Part shown: piece by piece, positions 33,232 through 41,460 of the stretch | Numbering within the stretch: position 1 is the stretch's first letter | Layout of the letters: each line of letters begins with the position of its first letter | Assembly (NCBI RefSeq): GCF_000725545.1 | Contig: NZ_JNZP01000021.1 | Coordinates: forward strand, 1-64,000 | Length of the DNA stretch: 64,000 nt | Direction: 5' to 3' | Source: Streptomyces exfoliatus | GTDB lineage: Bacteria > Actinomycetota > Actinomycetes > Streptomycetales > Streptomycetaceae | The notes under the pieces: generated by a model | What the model was told of the DNA's origin: nothing | The model's input: only the letters and a program-made list of their open reading frames with translations | Databases searched by the model: none | Position numbers and translations under genes: made by a program

Positions 33232-33909
33232 TCAGCTTCCGGCAGGTGCCCCGAAGCCGCCCCGCAGGGTGGTGCGGCCGCCGTCGCCGCCCGTCAGGAC
33301 CACGGTGTACGTGTCGGCCGAGGCGTCCCGTACCCCTTCGGCGTGGTTGTACTGGCCCGCGAAGACGTGGGGGCCCGGCGGGACCGCGCGGCCCGGCTTC
33401 AGGGTCCAGCGGTAGACCAGGGTGCCGGCCTCCTCGGTCACCTTCGCGGTGAAGTCCTCGGCGGGGCGGGTGCTCCAGTGGCCCGTGCTGACGACGCCTG
33501 GGGTGCGGGCGATCCTCAGTTCGACGGTGAGGCCCGTGACGGGCGTGTCCGTCGTCAGGGCGAGGTCGCTCTGCGCCCACCAGCGGTTGCTGCCGGGGTC
33601 GATCGTGCCGGTCGCCCGTGCCGTCGGGCCGGGCGCCGGCAGCGTGGTGGCGGGCAGCGCGGGCCCGGCGGGCCGGTCGGCGAGCACGGTCGCCGTGAGA
33701 CCGCCGAGGCCGAGCACGCCGGCGACGGCCGCGGTCACCGCCACGATCACGAGCCGGCGGCCCGCCCACCGGTTCGGCGGCCGGACCGGCCGGACGGCCG
33801 GGGCGGGCGCGGCGATGCCCCGTTCCACCCGGGCGAGGATGCGGGCGTGGTCGGGCCGGTGCGCGAGCGCCGCGTCCCGCAGTTCGCGGCGGAGCCGTGC
33901 CTCGTCCAT
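33232..33909 (-). CDS. Single-pass membrane protein, probable partner of the upstream sigma factor
   Basis: A 225-residue protein. A cytoplasmic N-terminus of about 50 residues (with HARILARVERGIA) is followed by one membrane helix (about 52-76) and an extracytoplasmic beta-rich domain that contains RWWAQSDLALTTDTPV and HVFAGQYNHA. This layout and the position 55 nt after a sigma gene suggest an anti-sigma or sensor role, but no zinc-binding anti-sigma motif is visible. A GGGAGG site precedes the ATG. The external domain might bind a polysaccharide; this is inference. Confidence 0.75.
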   Translation of the reverse strand: MDEARLRRELRDAALAHRPDHARILARVERGIAAPAPAVRPVRPPNRWAGRRLVIVAVTAAVAGVLGLGGLTATVLADRPAGPALPATTLPAPGPTARATGTIDPGSNRWWAQSDLALTTDTPVTGLTVELRIARTPGVVSTGHWSTRPAEDFTAKVTEEAGTLVYRWTLKPGRAVPPGPHVFAGQYNHAEGVRDASADTYTVVLTGGDGGRTTLRGGFGAPAGS

Positions 33910-33946
33910 CAGCGCCTCCCGGCGAGTTCGGTGGCGGCGTGGGGGC

Positions 33947-34111
33947 CTGGGCCTGTCGTCTGGATCATGCCGGGCTCGCGGGGTCGGGTGCCGCGCCTCG
34001 CCGCGTTGTCGTCGGTTGCCATGGCTCCGCCATGGCGCCCTCCTCCGCCTTGCGATCCACGGCACCCGACCCCGCTCCCTCATCCGGCCTGATCCAGACG
34101 ACAGGCCCTAG
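33947..34111. mobile_element. MITE-like palindromic element within the sigma gene 3' end
   Basis: A 165-bp imperfect palindrome. Terminal arms 33949-33973 and 34084-34108 match at 24 of 25 positions (GGGCCTGTCGTCTGGATCA core). A second pair, CGGGGTCGGGTGCC at 33979-33992 and its complement at 34061-34074, matches perfectly. GCCATGGC occurs twice near the centre (34018-34025, 34029-34036). The ends read CTGGG and CCCTAG. No transposase is encoded and no target duplication is clear. The outer part recurs in shortened form at 35925-35991. It supplies the last 46 codons and the stop of the sigma gene. Confidence 0.75.
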
Positions 34112-34606
34112 CAACCGCTGGAGTTCCGCCATGCCCTTGGCGGTCTGGCTCTTGACGGTACCGACCGAGACGCCGAGCGCGAGGGCGGTGTCGCGTTCGG
34201 AGAGGTCGAAGGCGTGCCGCAGGACGACGCAGGCGCGCTTGCGGAAGGGCAGGGCGCGCAGGGCCGCGCGGACGTCGACGACCGCCGGGACGTCCGGGTC
34301 CTCGGTGTGGTCGGGGCGCCGGTCCCAGAAGGCGGCGATGCGGCGCCGTTCACGGACGGTGCCCCGGATCCGGGTGCGGACGAGGTTGGCGACGACGCCC
34401 CGGGCATAGGCGGCGGGGTGGTCGGCGGCGCGGACCCGGTCCCAGCGGTGCCAGAGGGCGAGCATGGCGTCGGCGGCGAGGTCGTCGGCGGCGTCGGTCT
34501 CGCCGGTCAGCAGGTGGGCGAGACGGGCGAGTTCGGCGTAGTGGCGCTCGAAGAAGGCCCGGAACTCCGTCGCGCTGTCGCCGGTCTCAGTGTCCGCCGT
34601 GACCAC
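33965..34606 (-). CDS. ECF-type sigma-70 family sigma factor with element-derived tail
   Basis: A 213-residue sigma factor. Region 2 begins at FRAFFERHYAELARLAHLLTG; region 4 is ALRALPFRKRACVVLRHAFDL plus the helix-turn-helix SERDTALALGVSVGTVKSQTAKGM. Family members normally end shortly after this; here the frame passes into the palindromic element at about residue 167 and continues with a Pro-rich tail to a stop inside the far arm. Its GTG start lies 20 nt inside the upstream LacI gene, so both are co-transcribed. It precedes the membrane-protein gene, a typical sigma/anti-sigma order. Confidence 0.85.
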   Translation of the reverse strand: MVTADTETGDSATEFRAFFERHYAELARLAHLLTGETDAADDLAADAMLALWHRWDRVRAADHPAAYARGVVANLVRTRIRGTVRERRRIAAFWDRRPDHTEDPDVPAVVDVRAALRALPFRKRACVVLRHAFDLSERDTALALGVSVGTVKSQTAKGMAELQRLLGPVVWIRPDEGAGSGAVDRKAEEGAMAEPWQPTTTRRGAAPDPASPA

Positions 34607-35666
34607 GACCGTCCTCGGTGGGTGCGGAGAGGGACGACGAGGGCGCGGGGGCGGGTCCGGTGCTGGCGCGCGGGGTCAGCCGGGGCGCGATCAGCTCCGT
34701 TCCCCCGGACCGCTCGCCCTCCAGTCGTCGGACGATCCGCTCGACGGCGAGCCGGCCCATCTCCTGGGCGGGTACGGAGACGGCGGTGAGCGGTACGGAG
34801 GCGTGCGTCGCGACCTGGTCGGGGCAGATGGCGACGACGGAGACGTCCTCGGGGACGGCGCGGCCCTGGTGGCGCAGGAGCGCGAGGAGGGGTTCCACGG
34901 CGGCTTCGTTCTGGACGACGATCCCGGTGGTGCCGGGGCGTTCCTCGAAGACGCGGGTGACGGCGGCGGCGACGGCCGCGTAGGTGCCGTCGACGGGCCG
35001 GTGGAGCAGGCCGACGCCGTGGCCGCTCGCGGCGGCGCGGAAGCCGGTGAGGGTGCGGGCGGCGAATCCCGTACCGCGTTCGTACACGGCGGGAGGTTCG
35101 CCGAGTACGGCGATGGCGGTGTGGCCGAGGCCCGCGAGGTGTTCGACGCAGCGGGCGCCGGCGGCCTCGAAGTCGAGGTCGACGCAGTCGAGTCCCTCGG
35201 TGTCGGCGGCTTCCGCGCTCTCGGTGGGAAGTCCGATGAGGACGGCGGGCCGTTCGGCCGCGCGGAGGTACGGGAGCCGCGGGTCGTCGAGCCCGACGTC
35301 CATGACGATCATGGCGTCGGCGATGGCGCTGCCCTCGACGCGGCGGACGGCCTCGGGGCCCTCCTCGCCGGTGAGCAGGAGGACGTCGTAGCCGTGGGAG
35401 CGGGCCGTGGTGGTGACGGCCATGGCGATCTCCATCAGGACCGGCACGTAGAGGCCGGTGCGGAGCGGCATCATCAGGGCGAGGACGTCGGTGCGGCTGC
35501 TGGCGAGCGCGCGGGCGCCGGCGTGCGGCCGGTAGCCGAGGGTGTCGATGCTGTGCTGGATCCGCTCGCGGGTGGGGGCGGATATGGAGCGTTTGCCGCT
35601 GAGCACGTAACTGACGGTGCTGGCCGACACCCCGGCGTGGCGGGCGACATCGGCGAGGGTGACCAC
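34587..35666 (-). CDS. LacI-family transcriptional regulator 2
   Basis: A 359-residue repressor paralogous to the protein at 2357-3388 over the whole length. The helix-turn-helix is MVTLADVARHAGVSASTV; the recognition part VSASTVSYVLSG and hinge text PHAGARALASSR are identical to regulator 1. The sugar domain differs more and the C-terminus has an extra Pro/Ser/His-rich tail. GTG start. The operator at 35842-35853 lies about 175 bp upstream, consistent with autoregulation. Probable targets are the rhamnogalacturonan and arabinan genes from 30 to 45 kb. The 3' end overlaps the sigma gene by 20 nt. Confidence 0.9.
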   Translation of the reverse strand: MVTLADVARHAGVSASTVSYVLSGKRSISAPTRERIQHSIDTLGYRPHAGARALASSRTDVLALMMPLRTGLYVPVLMEIAMAVTTTARSHGYDVLLLTGEEGPEAVRRVEGSAIADAMIVMDVGLDDPRLPYLRAAERPAVLIGLPTESAEAADTEGLDCVDLDFEAAGARCVEHLAGLGHTAIAVLGEPPAVYERGTGFAARTLTGFRAAASGHGVGLLHRPVDGTYAAVAAAVTRVFEERPGTTGIVVQNEAAVEPLLALLRHQGRAVPEDVSVVAICPDQVATHASVPLTAVSVPAQEMGRLAVERIVRRLEGERSGGTELIAPRLTPRASTGPAPAPSSSLSAPTEDGRGHGGH

Positions 35667-35987
35667 GTGTGCGCTCCTCGGCAGTTCCCGGTGTTCCGGG
35701 CGTACGACGCCCGTGGATGATTCGGACCCCGACAGTAAGCGGCCGCTCGGCGAGCTGTCCAGGTGGGCCGCTGAGAGACCAAGGGTCCGGTGGTCGCGCG
35801 GGGTTGTGCGGGCCCCCGCGCGAGGGGACGGACGCCGGTCGGCAAGCGCTTTCACCGCTCCTGGCGACCGACGCCGGGCCCCGTACCCGCGACCGCGGGA
35901 GAGCGGGGCCCGGATCGACAACGGCTGGGGTCTTTCGTTCGGATCAGGCCGGACCCCGCGAGCCCGGCCTGATCCGAACGAACGTCC
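35667..35987. other. Intergenic region upstream of LacI regulator 2
   Basis: This 321-bp gap contains no convincing gene. It holds the operator at 35842-35853 and nearly all of the hairpin element at 35925-35991. I found no clear -35/-10 pair for the LacI gene. The hairpin also lies directly behind the CE12 stop and could end that transcript. Confidence 0.55.
35842..35853. promoter_or_regulatory. LacI-type operator (GAAAGCGCTTGC on minus strand)
   Basis: Reads GAAAGCGCTTGC on the minus strand, identical over 12 bases to the site at 43806 before the second importer. It precedes LacI regulator 2 and suggests autoregulation. Confidence 0.65.
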
Positions 35988-35991
35988 CTAG
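35925..35991. mobile_element. Shortened hairpin copy of the MITE-like element
   Basis: A 67-bp hairpin. The 19-bp arms at 35934-35952 and 35964-35982 are perfect around an 11-nt loop and extend imperfectly outward. The ends are again CTGGG and CCCTAG. Read on the minus strand, GGATCAGGCCGGGCTCGCGG matches the arm and inner sequence of the 33.9-kb element except for one base. It is probably an internal-deletion derivative. The stop codon TAG of the CE12 gene (35988-35990) lies in the terminal CCCTAG. Confidence 0.7.
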
Positions 35992-37037
35992 CGCAGGAGG
36001 GAGTCCGGGAGGATGTCCCGGGCCCGCAGCTCGGCCGCGACGAGGGCCGCGTACTCCGTGGCCCCGCGCACCGAGGTGTGGGTGTTGTCCCGCTTCTCCG
36101 TCGTCAGGTAGAGCGCCTTGGACGCCTCGGGACCCAGCTCCTCGACCCGCGCCTTCGTGAGGGCGGTGAGGTCGATCAGCGGAGTGCCGAGGGAGCCCGC
36201 GAGGGCGCGGACCTCGGCGGGGTGGTCCACACCGAGGCCGTTGACGAGCAGGGCGGTGCCGTTGTCCAGGGTGCCGTCGGCGTTGAACCAGCGGCGGACG
36301 ATCGGGGTGACGAGGACGGGTTCGCCGCCCTTGGCCCGTACCCGCTCGACCAGGCTGGTCAGGTTGGCCCGGTAGGTGGCCGCGTCCGTCTGCTTGTCGT
36401 TGTGGGCGAGCTGGACGAGGACGGGGTCGCCGGGCCGGATCGCGGCCTCGACCCGGTCGAAGAGGGCCGGGTTCGCGAGGAAGGTGACGGTGCTCTCGCC
36501 GGAGTCGGCGTGGTTGGCGACCGCGATCCCCCGCCTCAGATGGGCCGGAAGCATCTGGCCCCAGCCGGTGTAGGGGTCGCCCGGCTGGTCGCAGACGGTG
36601 GAGTCGCCGACGAGGAAGAGCCGTTGGGCCCCGGCGGCGGGGGTGACCCGGAGCGAGGCCACGCGCGGGGCGGAGCCGCCGAGGACGAGGTCGAGGCCGG
36701 GGCTGCCGGCGGCTCCGGTGGGCTCGCCCTCCGGGTCGCGGACGTCCACGGTGAACGAGCGCCGGACGTGCTGCCCGGCACCGGTCGCGGTCTCGGCGAG
36801 CAGGGCGCGCCGGGTCTCGCCGGTGACGGCGGTGGACCCGGCCTCCGCCCCGCCGAGGACCACGGAGACGTCGTACGTGCCGGGCGCGACGTCGAAGTGG
36901 CAGGCGAGGGTCCCGTCGGCGGCGGGGGCGCAGTGGTCGAGTCCCTGGCCGTAGGGGCCTTCGGCGTGGGCTGCGGGGGCGGCGGCCAGCGATCCGAGGA
37001 GGGTCGCGGCGGCGGCGAGGAGTGCGGTCCTTCGCAT
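35988..37037 (-). CDS. Secreted rhamnogalacturonan acetylesterase (CE12) with N-terminal beta domain
   Basis: A 349-residue secreted esterase. A signal peptide (RRTALLAAAATLLGSLAAAPA) and a beta-sandwich of about 110 residues (ending DLVLGGSAPRVASLRV) come before the SGNH domain with LFLVGDSTVCDQPG (Ser), LAHNDKQ and DNTHTSVRG (Asp/His). It follows PL26 by 20 nt and is co-transcribed; GAGAGGA serves as ribosome site. Its terminal codons run into the hairpin element, so the original end may have been altered slightly. Role: deacetylation of rhamnogalacturonan I. Confidence 0.9.
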   Translation of the reverse strand: MRRTALLAAAATLLGSLAAAPAAHAEGPYGQGLDHCAPAADGTLACHFDVAPGTYDVSVVLGGAEAGSTAVTGETRRALLAETATGAGQHVRRSFTVDVRDPEGEPTGAAGSPGLDLVLGGSAPRVASLRVTPAAGAQRLFLVGDSTVCDQPGDPYTGWGQMLPAHLRRGIAVANHADSGESTVTFLANPALFDRVEAAIRPGDPVLVQLAHNDKQTDAATYRANLTSLVERVRAKGGEPVLVTPIVRRWFNADGTLDNGTALLVNGLGVDHPAEVRALAGSLGTPLIDLTALTKARVEELGPEASKALYLTTEKRDNTHTSVRGATEYAALVAAELRARDILPDSLLR

Positions 37038-37057
37038 GGTCCTGTTCCTCTCGGTGC

Positions 37058-39799
37058 TCACGCGGGCAGGTGGTCGCCGACGAGGGCGAGGTTCTGGATG
37101 GCGGCGAGGCCGTACAGGGCCGTGGTGTTGGTGCTGATCCAGAGGTGCTCGTAGCCCGGTTCGAGGGCGGCGGAGCCCTGGACGGGGGTCTTGTCCCAGA
37201 CCATGGCCGCCGTGTAGCCGTCGCTCTTGTCGAACTTGGCCCAGGCGCGCTGGGCGAGCTTGGCGTCGTTCAGCTGGGCGGCGGCGTAGGCGTCCTGGCG
37301 CGAGTGGCCCTGGAAGAGCAGGAGCGTGCCGAAGTTCTTGCCGTAGCGGGCGGCCTGTTCGGTCTTGGAGGCGTTGAAGTAGCGGCAGTAGTCGAGCCAG
37401 GCCGCCTTGAACCGCGGCAGGTCGACGAGGTCGATGAGCTCGGCGCACATCTCGACGAGGCCGAACATGGCGGAGAGGTGGGAGACGCCGACGACGGGTT
37501 CGGTCGCGACGGCGAAGCGGCCGGTGTCGAGGTCGTAGAGGCCTGTCCCCTGGACGAAGCCGTTGGGCTGGGCGGCGATGGTCTCCATGGTGGAGCGCAG
37601 CCGCGCCTCGGCCTTGGCCGCCTTGGGGCCGCCGCGTTCCCACTCGGTGAGCCAGGCGGCGGCGAGGCCGCTCCAGTCGGTGCCGAAGCCGATGGAGAGG
37701 GCGTGGCGGTCGGGCGTGTAGGGCTCGGTGCGGATCTTGCGGATGGGGTCGAGGACGAGGAAGGTCTCGTCGGAGTCGACGAGGTCGTGCATGAGGTCGC
37801 CGACGCGTTCGTCGGCGGTGAGGAAGTAGTACGGCCTGCGGTAGACGGCGGTGGAGATGCGCTGCTGCTTGGCGCTGCAGGCGAAGTGCTGGACGCCGTG
37901 GCGGGTGCCGAGGCCGGCCCACTGGCCGAGGTGGTAGACGTCGACCTCGCCGGTGTGGCGGGTCATGGCCTCGGCGAAGCGGAAGACGTCGGCGCGGCCG
38001 GAGCGCAGGTAGGCGTACCAGAGCCACAGGTCGGGCGAGAGTTCGGAGTTGTCCCAGGCGTAGCCGCCGACGTCGTACCGCCACTGGTGCCGGTCCTCGT
38101 CGTAGGTGTGCATGATGTCGCCGTAGTCCCAGAAGCCGTACCAACGGCGCTGCTCCGCCTGGTCCTTGTAGTAGGTGAAGAGGTAGTCGAGGTGGTCCTC
38201 GATCTTCGCCTTGGCGGGGGTCGAGCGGTCGACGGGCGAGAACAGACCGCCGAACACGCGGGCGCGGACGAGGTCCTCGGGGCTGACGGCGAGCTGGGGC
38301 GGGGTGCGGACGGCGGCGGACTGCTCGACGAGGGCGGCGGCGGTGGGGGTGGCGGCGTTGGCCCAGAACATCAGCTCGCTGGTGCGGGCGATGCCGTAGG
38401 GGGTGCCGAAGCCGGGTTCGTAGTCCTCGTAGGTGATGTTGAGGCCTTCGAGCTGCTCGGGGAAGGCGTCCTGGCCCATGCCATCGTGGTAGAAGCGCAG
38501 GTCCATGGGCTGGGCCTCGGGCGACCAGAGCCAGAGGGTGACCTCGGCCTCGTCGCCGGCCGCGTTCCTGATGTCGAGCTGGGCGGGGTGCTTCTGCCAG
38601 AAGTCCCGCAGGCCGAAGGAGAGTCCGCCGGTGACGCCGCCGACGTAGCCGAAGCCGCTCGCGCGTCGGCCGCCGCCCGCGGGGATCCAGCCGTGGCCGG
38701 CCTTGGTGCGCTTGCGCAGGGCGAAGCCGTCGGCGGAGAGCTGGGAGAGGGTGTAGTCGCCCCAGGTGGGGACGTACTGCATGCGGGTGGTGACGCGCTG
38801 GTCCCAGGTTGCGGGGTCGGGCAGCTTCTCGCCCTTGACCTGGGCGGTGCGGACGGCGGCGCCGGGGTCGCGGCGCAGTCCCGTGATGCCCTGGACGGCC
38901 TCGGTGAGGAATCCGGCGCCCTCGCCGGCGATCCGGACGTGCCGGTCGTAGGCGGCGTCGCGCATGGGGACGGTGAAGCGGACGCCGAGGCCGCGGATGA
39001 AGTCCTTGTTCTGGTCGCCGTCGTAGGTGATGGTGTGGACCATGCGGAAGGACTCGGAGCCCGCGTAGAAGTAGAGGCGGACCGAGAAGGGCAGCCAACT
39101 GCGGCTTCCCTTGCGGTGCTTGCCGTCGATGCGGACCACGGCCCGGACGGGGCCGGTCTGTTCGACGACGGCGCCGGAGATCTCGCCGTCGAACCGCTCC
39201 CACTTGGCGTTGCCCTGGTCGCCGTCGTCGAGGTCGCTCTGCCGGAGCAGGACGAGCCGGCCGTCGGTGGCGATCTTCACGCCGTCGCGGGTGACGGACT
39301 CGACGAGCTTCCCGCCGTCCTTGGAGACGACGGCCCGGACGGTGCCGGTGTCGAGGGTGATCCGGCGGTCGGTCTGGGTGACGGTCACGGTCTTCGCGGC
39401 GGTCGCCGGGGTCCCGGGGGCGAGGGTGAAGCGCTCGGCGCCCGCGGCCTCGGGCCCGACGGCGTGCGCGGTCCACTTGAGGGAGCCGTCGGGCCAGCGG
39501 GCGGTGGTCCAGGTCTGTACGGGGATGTTCTCGCCGTCGGCGGTGGTGAGCGCGAAGGCCTGGTCGCCGGGGTGGACGCCCTTGGGCCAGGCGGCGCCGA
39601 AGGTGGAGCCGGCCGCGGCGCCCAGCCCACCGGGCTCCAGCCAGGTGACGGTCGCGGGCCTCCCTTCCCCGGCCGCCTCGGCGGCCTCGGCGGCCGGGGC
39701 GGCCTGCGCCTGCTCGCGCCCGAGGACCCAGCTGAACTGCGCGGCTGCTCCGGCCACGGCGGCGGCCTTGAGGAGGGAACGGCGAGGTATCGAGGACAC
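37058..39799 (-). CDS. Tat-exported exo-rhamnogalacturonan lyase family protein (PL26)
   Basis: A 913-residue secreted protein. A Tat signal (IPRRSLLKAAAVAG) precedes a beta-rich N-terminal domain and a large helical-barrel region from about residue 450 (YGFWDYGDIMHTYDEDRHQW, HLGQWAGLGTRHGVQHFAC). The sequence fits the PL26/YetA-like exo-rhamnogalacturonan lyases. I chose the GTG at 39799 because AAAGGAG stands 5 nt before it; the in-frame ATG at 39814 would put the ribosome site inside the coding region. It is followed by CE12 in the same operon. It would release unsaturated disaccharides for the neighbouring importer. Confidence 0.82.
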   Translation of the reverse strand: MSSIPRRSLLKAAAVAGAAAQFSWVLGREQAQAAPAAEAAEAAGEGRPATVTWLEPGGLGAAAGSTFGAAWPKGVHPGDQAFALTTADGENIPVQTWTTARWPDGSLKWTAHAVGPEAAGAERFTLAPGTPATAAKTVTVTQTDRRITLDTGTVRAVVSKDGGKLVESVTRDGVKIATDGRLVLLRQSDLDDGDQGNAKWERFDGEISGAVVEQTGPVRAVVRIDGKHRKGSRSWLPFSVRLYFYAGSESFRMVHTITYDGDQNKDFIRGLGVRFTVPMRDAAYDRHVRIAGEGAGFLTEAVQGITGLRRDPGAAVRTAQVKGEKLPDPATWDQRVTTRMQYVPTWGDYTLSQLSADGFALRKRTKAGHGWIPAGGGRRASGFGYVGGVTGGLSFGLRDFWQKHPAQLDIRNAAGDEAEVTLWLWSPEAQPMDLRFYHDGMGQDAFPEQLEGLNITYEDYEPGFGTPYGIARTSELMFWANAATPTAAALVEQSAAVRTPPQLAVSPEDLVRARVFGGLFSPVDRSTPAKAKIEDHLDYLFTYYKDQAEQRRWYGFWDYGDIMHTYDEDRHQWRYDVGGYAWDNSELSPDLWLWYAYLRSGRADVFRFAEAMTRHTGEVDVYHLGQWAGLGTRHGVQHFACSAKQQRISTAVYRRPYYFLTADERVGDLMHDLVDSDETFLVLDPIRKIRTEPYTPDRHALSIGFGTDWSGLAAAWLTEWERGGPKAAKAEARLRSTMETIAAQPNGFVQGTGLYDLDTGRFAVATEPVVGVSHLSAMFGLVEMCAELIDLVDLPRFKAAWLDYCRYFNASKTEQAARYGKNFGTLLLFQGHSRQDAYAAAQLNDAKLAQRAWAKFDKSDGYTAAMVWDKTPVQGSAALEPGYEHLWISTNTTALYGLAAIQNLALVGDHLPA

Positions 39800-39853
39800 G
39801 GAAACTCCTTTCATGGGCAGGCCGACGGCATGCCCGAGGAATCGGGAGGTTGC

Positions 39854-39917
39854 GGGGGGGGCGCCGGGAAGCGACGCGGCGGCCCTCGGGACGGGAGCCC
39901 CGTCACGGCCGAGGGCC
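39854..39917. other. G8 run and 9-bp hairpin between DUF624 and PL26
   Basis: Eight consecutive G (39854-39861) and an inverted repeat GGCCCTCGG/CCGAGGGCC (39881-39889, 39909-39917). The hairpin may attenuate read-through from the importer genes into the PL26-CE12 pair; the G-run is a potential slippage or G-quadruplex-forming spot. Confidence 0.4.
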
Positions 39918-39950
39918 GGGCCCGGGGTCGGGCCCCCGCGGGCGGGTGGA

Positions 39951-40541
39951 TCAGACGGCTGCCGGGGCCGCCCGGCGCCGCTCGGCCGCCAGGGCCGAGG
40001 CGACGAGGATGCCGAGGGCAGGCAGGGCCAGTGGTGCGGAGAACCAGGCCGACGCGGCGATCACCGCGAGACCGCAGACGACGAGCAGGGAACCGGCCGG
40101 GTCACGCAGCGTGCGGCGGGCGGCGGGGCCGAGCAGGGGACGCCAGCGCAGGCCCGGGCGCCAGGCCGTGGCCGCTCGCAGGAGGGTGACCGTCAGCCAG
40201 AGCGCCGCGACGATCGCGAGGGTCCCGGCCGCCCGCCCGCCGGGCACGGGCAGCGCCCGTACGAACGCGAGGTCGGCGCCCACCAGGGCGAGCGCGGCAC
40301 CGTAGCCGAGCCCCGCCGACCAGCCACCGCCCCGCAGGGCCGCGCGCAGATCGGCGGCGAAGTACCGCAGGCCGGCCTGCTCGTCACCCGTCCAGCGCCG
40401 CAGATGCGCCGCCCCGGCGGCGAGCGCCGCGGGGAGCGTCACCAGCGGGAGTGCGGCGACGGCGATCCACACCCCCACCAGGAGGCATTCGGCGAAGATC
40501 CCGAACCGGGCCAGGAACCGTTCCCTCATCGCGACGGCCAC
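39951..40541 (-). CDS. DUF624 (YesL-like) membrane protein
   Basis: A 196-residue integral membrane protein with four to five predicted helices (FGIFAECLLVGVWIAVAALPLVT is the first). DUF624 proteins accompany ABC importers for plant oligosaccharides, such as yesL beside yesOPQ in Bacillus, but their function is not known. It follows the permease stop by 4 nt. GTG at 40541 is taken as start; an ATG at 40529 is possible. The 151-nt gap after it holds the G8 run and hairpin before PL26. Confidence 0.82.
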   Translation of the reverse strand: MAVAMRERFLARFGIFAECLLVGVWIAVAALPLVTLPAALAAGAAHLRRWTGDEQAGLRYFAADLRAALRGGGWSAGLGYGAALALVGADLAFVRALPVPGGRAAGTLAIVAALWLTVTLLRAATAWRPGLRWRPLLGPAARRTLRDPAGSLLVVCGLAVIAASAWFSAPLALPALGILVASALAAERRRAAPAAV

Positions 40542-40545
40542 CCCC

Positions 40546-41460
40546 TCAGCCCTTGAGGCCCGAGGTGGCCATGCCGTCGATGAGGTACCGCTGGAAGGCG
40601 AGGAAGAAGGCCACCACCGGGAGCAGCGCCACGAGCGACATCGCGATCATGCCGCCGTAGTTGGCGACGCCGTCCTGGTCGACGAACATCTTCAGGCCGA
40701 GCGAGACCGTGTACTTCTCGGGTTCGTTGAGATAGATCAGCGGGCCCATGAAGTCGTTCCACGCGTTGATGAACGTGAAGATCGCGCTGGTGATGAGCGC
40801 CGGCCGGCACAGCGGAAGCACGATCGACCAGTACGTCCGCAGGTGCCCGCAGCCGTCGAGGCGCGCGGCCTCGTCCAGCTCCTTGGGGAGTCCCCGCATG
40901 AACTGGAGCATCAGGAAGACGAAGAAGGCGTCCGTCGCCAGGTACTTGCCGAGCAGCAACGGCGTGTAGGTGTTGATGAGTTCGAGCTTCTGGAACAGCA
41001 CGTACTGCGGGATGAGCAGCACGTGGTACGGAAGCAGCAGGGTGCCGATCATCAGGGTGAAGAGCACTCCGCGTCCGGCGAAACCGATCTTGGCGAAGGC
41101 GTACGCGGAGAGCGAGCTGGAGATCAGCACGCCCACCACCGAACCGACGGCCAGGAAGAGGGAGTTGCCGAAGAAGGTGGAGATGGGGATGTCGGCGATG
41201 CCGTCGGCGAGCCGCTGGTAGTTGTCGGTGAGGGGGTCGGTGGGGAAGAGCGTCAGGCTGCCGACGATCTCGTCGTTCGGCTTGAAGGAGCCGCCGATCA
41301 CCCACACCACGGGATAGAGGATGACGGCGAGGACGGCCAGGGACCCGAGGTGCCAGGCGATCGAGCCCGCCGTGCGCTTCTTCCCGTTCCGTGTGCCGGT
41401 CGTCTCCGGTCCGGTCGTCCGCGGTCCGGTCGTCCGTGCGCCGGTGCGTGCGAGGCTCAT
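40546..41460 (-). CDS. Sugar ABC transporter permease, MalG type (rhamnogalacturonan importer)
   Basis: A 304-residue membrane subunit, six helices, beginning after a repeated TTGP-rich polar tail. The EAA loop is EAARLDGCGHLRTYWSIVLP. It starts with an ATGA overlap on the preceding permease and is followed after 4 nt by DUF624, the arrangement seen in YesPQ-type rhamnogalacturonan disaccharide importers. Confidence 0.92.
   Translation of the reverse strand: MSLARTGARTTGPRTTGPETTGTRNGKKRTAGSIAWHLGSLAVLAVILYPVVWVIGGSFKPNDEIVGSLTLFPTDPLTDNYQRLADGIADIPISTFFGNSLFLAVGSVVGVLISSSLSAYAFAKIGFAGRGVLFTLMIGTLLLPYHVLLIPQYVLFQKLELINTYTPLLLGKYLATDAFFVFLMLQFMRGLPKELDEAARLDGCGHLRTYWSIVLPLCRPALITSAIFTFINAWNDFMGPLIYLNEPEKYTVSLGLKMFVDQDGVANYGGMIAMSLVALLPVVAFFLAFQRYLIDGMATSGLKG

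Noticed and set aside
35988..39476. Very long minus-strand frame of 1162 codons
   Set aside because: The upstream two thirds are an Arg/Pro-rich shadow of the PL26 gene; only the last 349 codons, from the ATG at 37037, make a recognisable protein with signal peptide and SGNH blocks.
39799..39814. ATG at 39814 as start of PL26
   Set aside because: The AAAGGAG ribosome site would fall in codons 2-4; GTG at 39799 has it at the right distance.
37022..40189. Plus-strand frame of 1055 codons across CE12, PL26 and DUF624
   Set aside because: Gly/Val/Asp-rich shadow translation with no homology-like pattern, covering three genes of the other strand.
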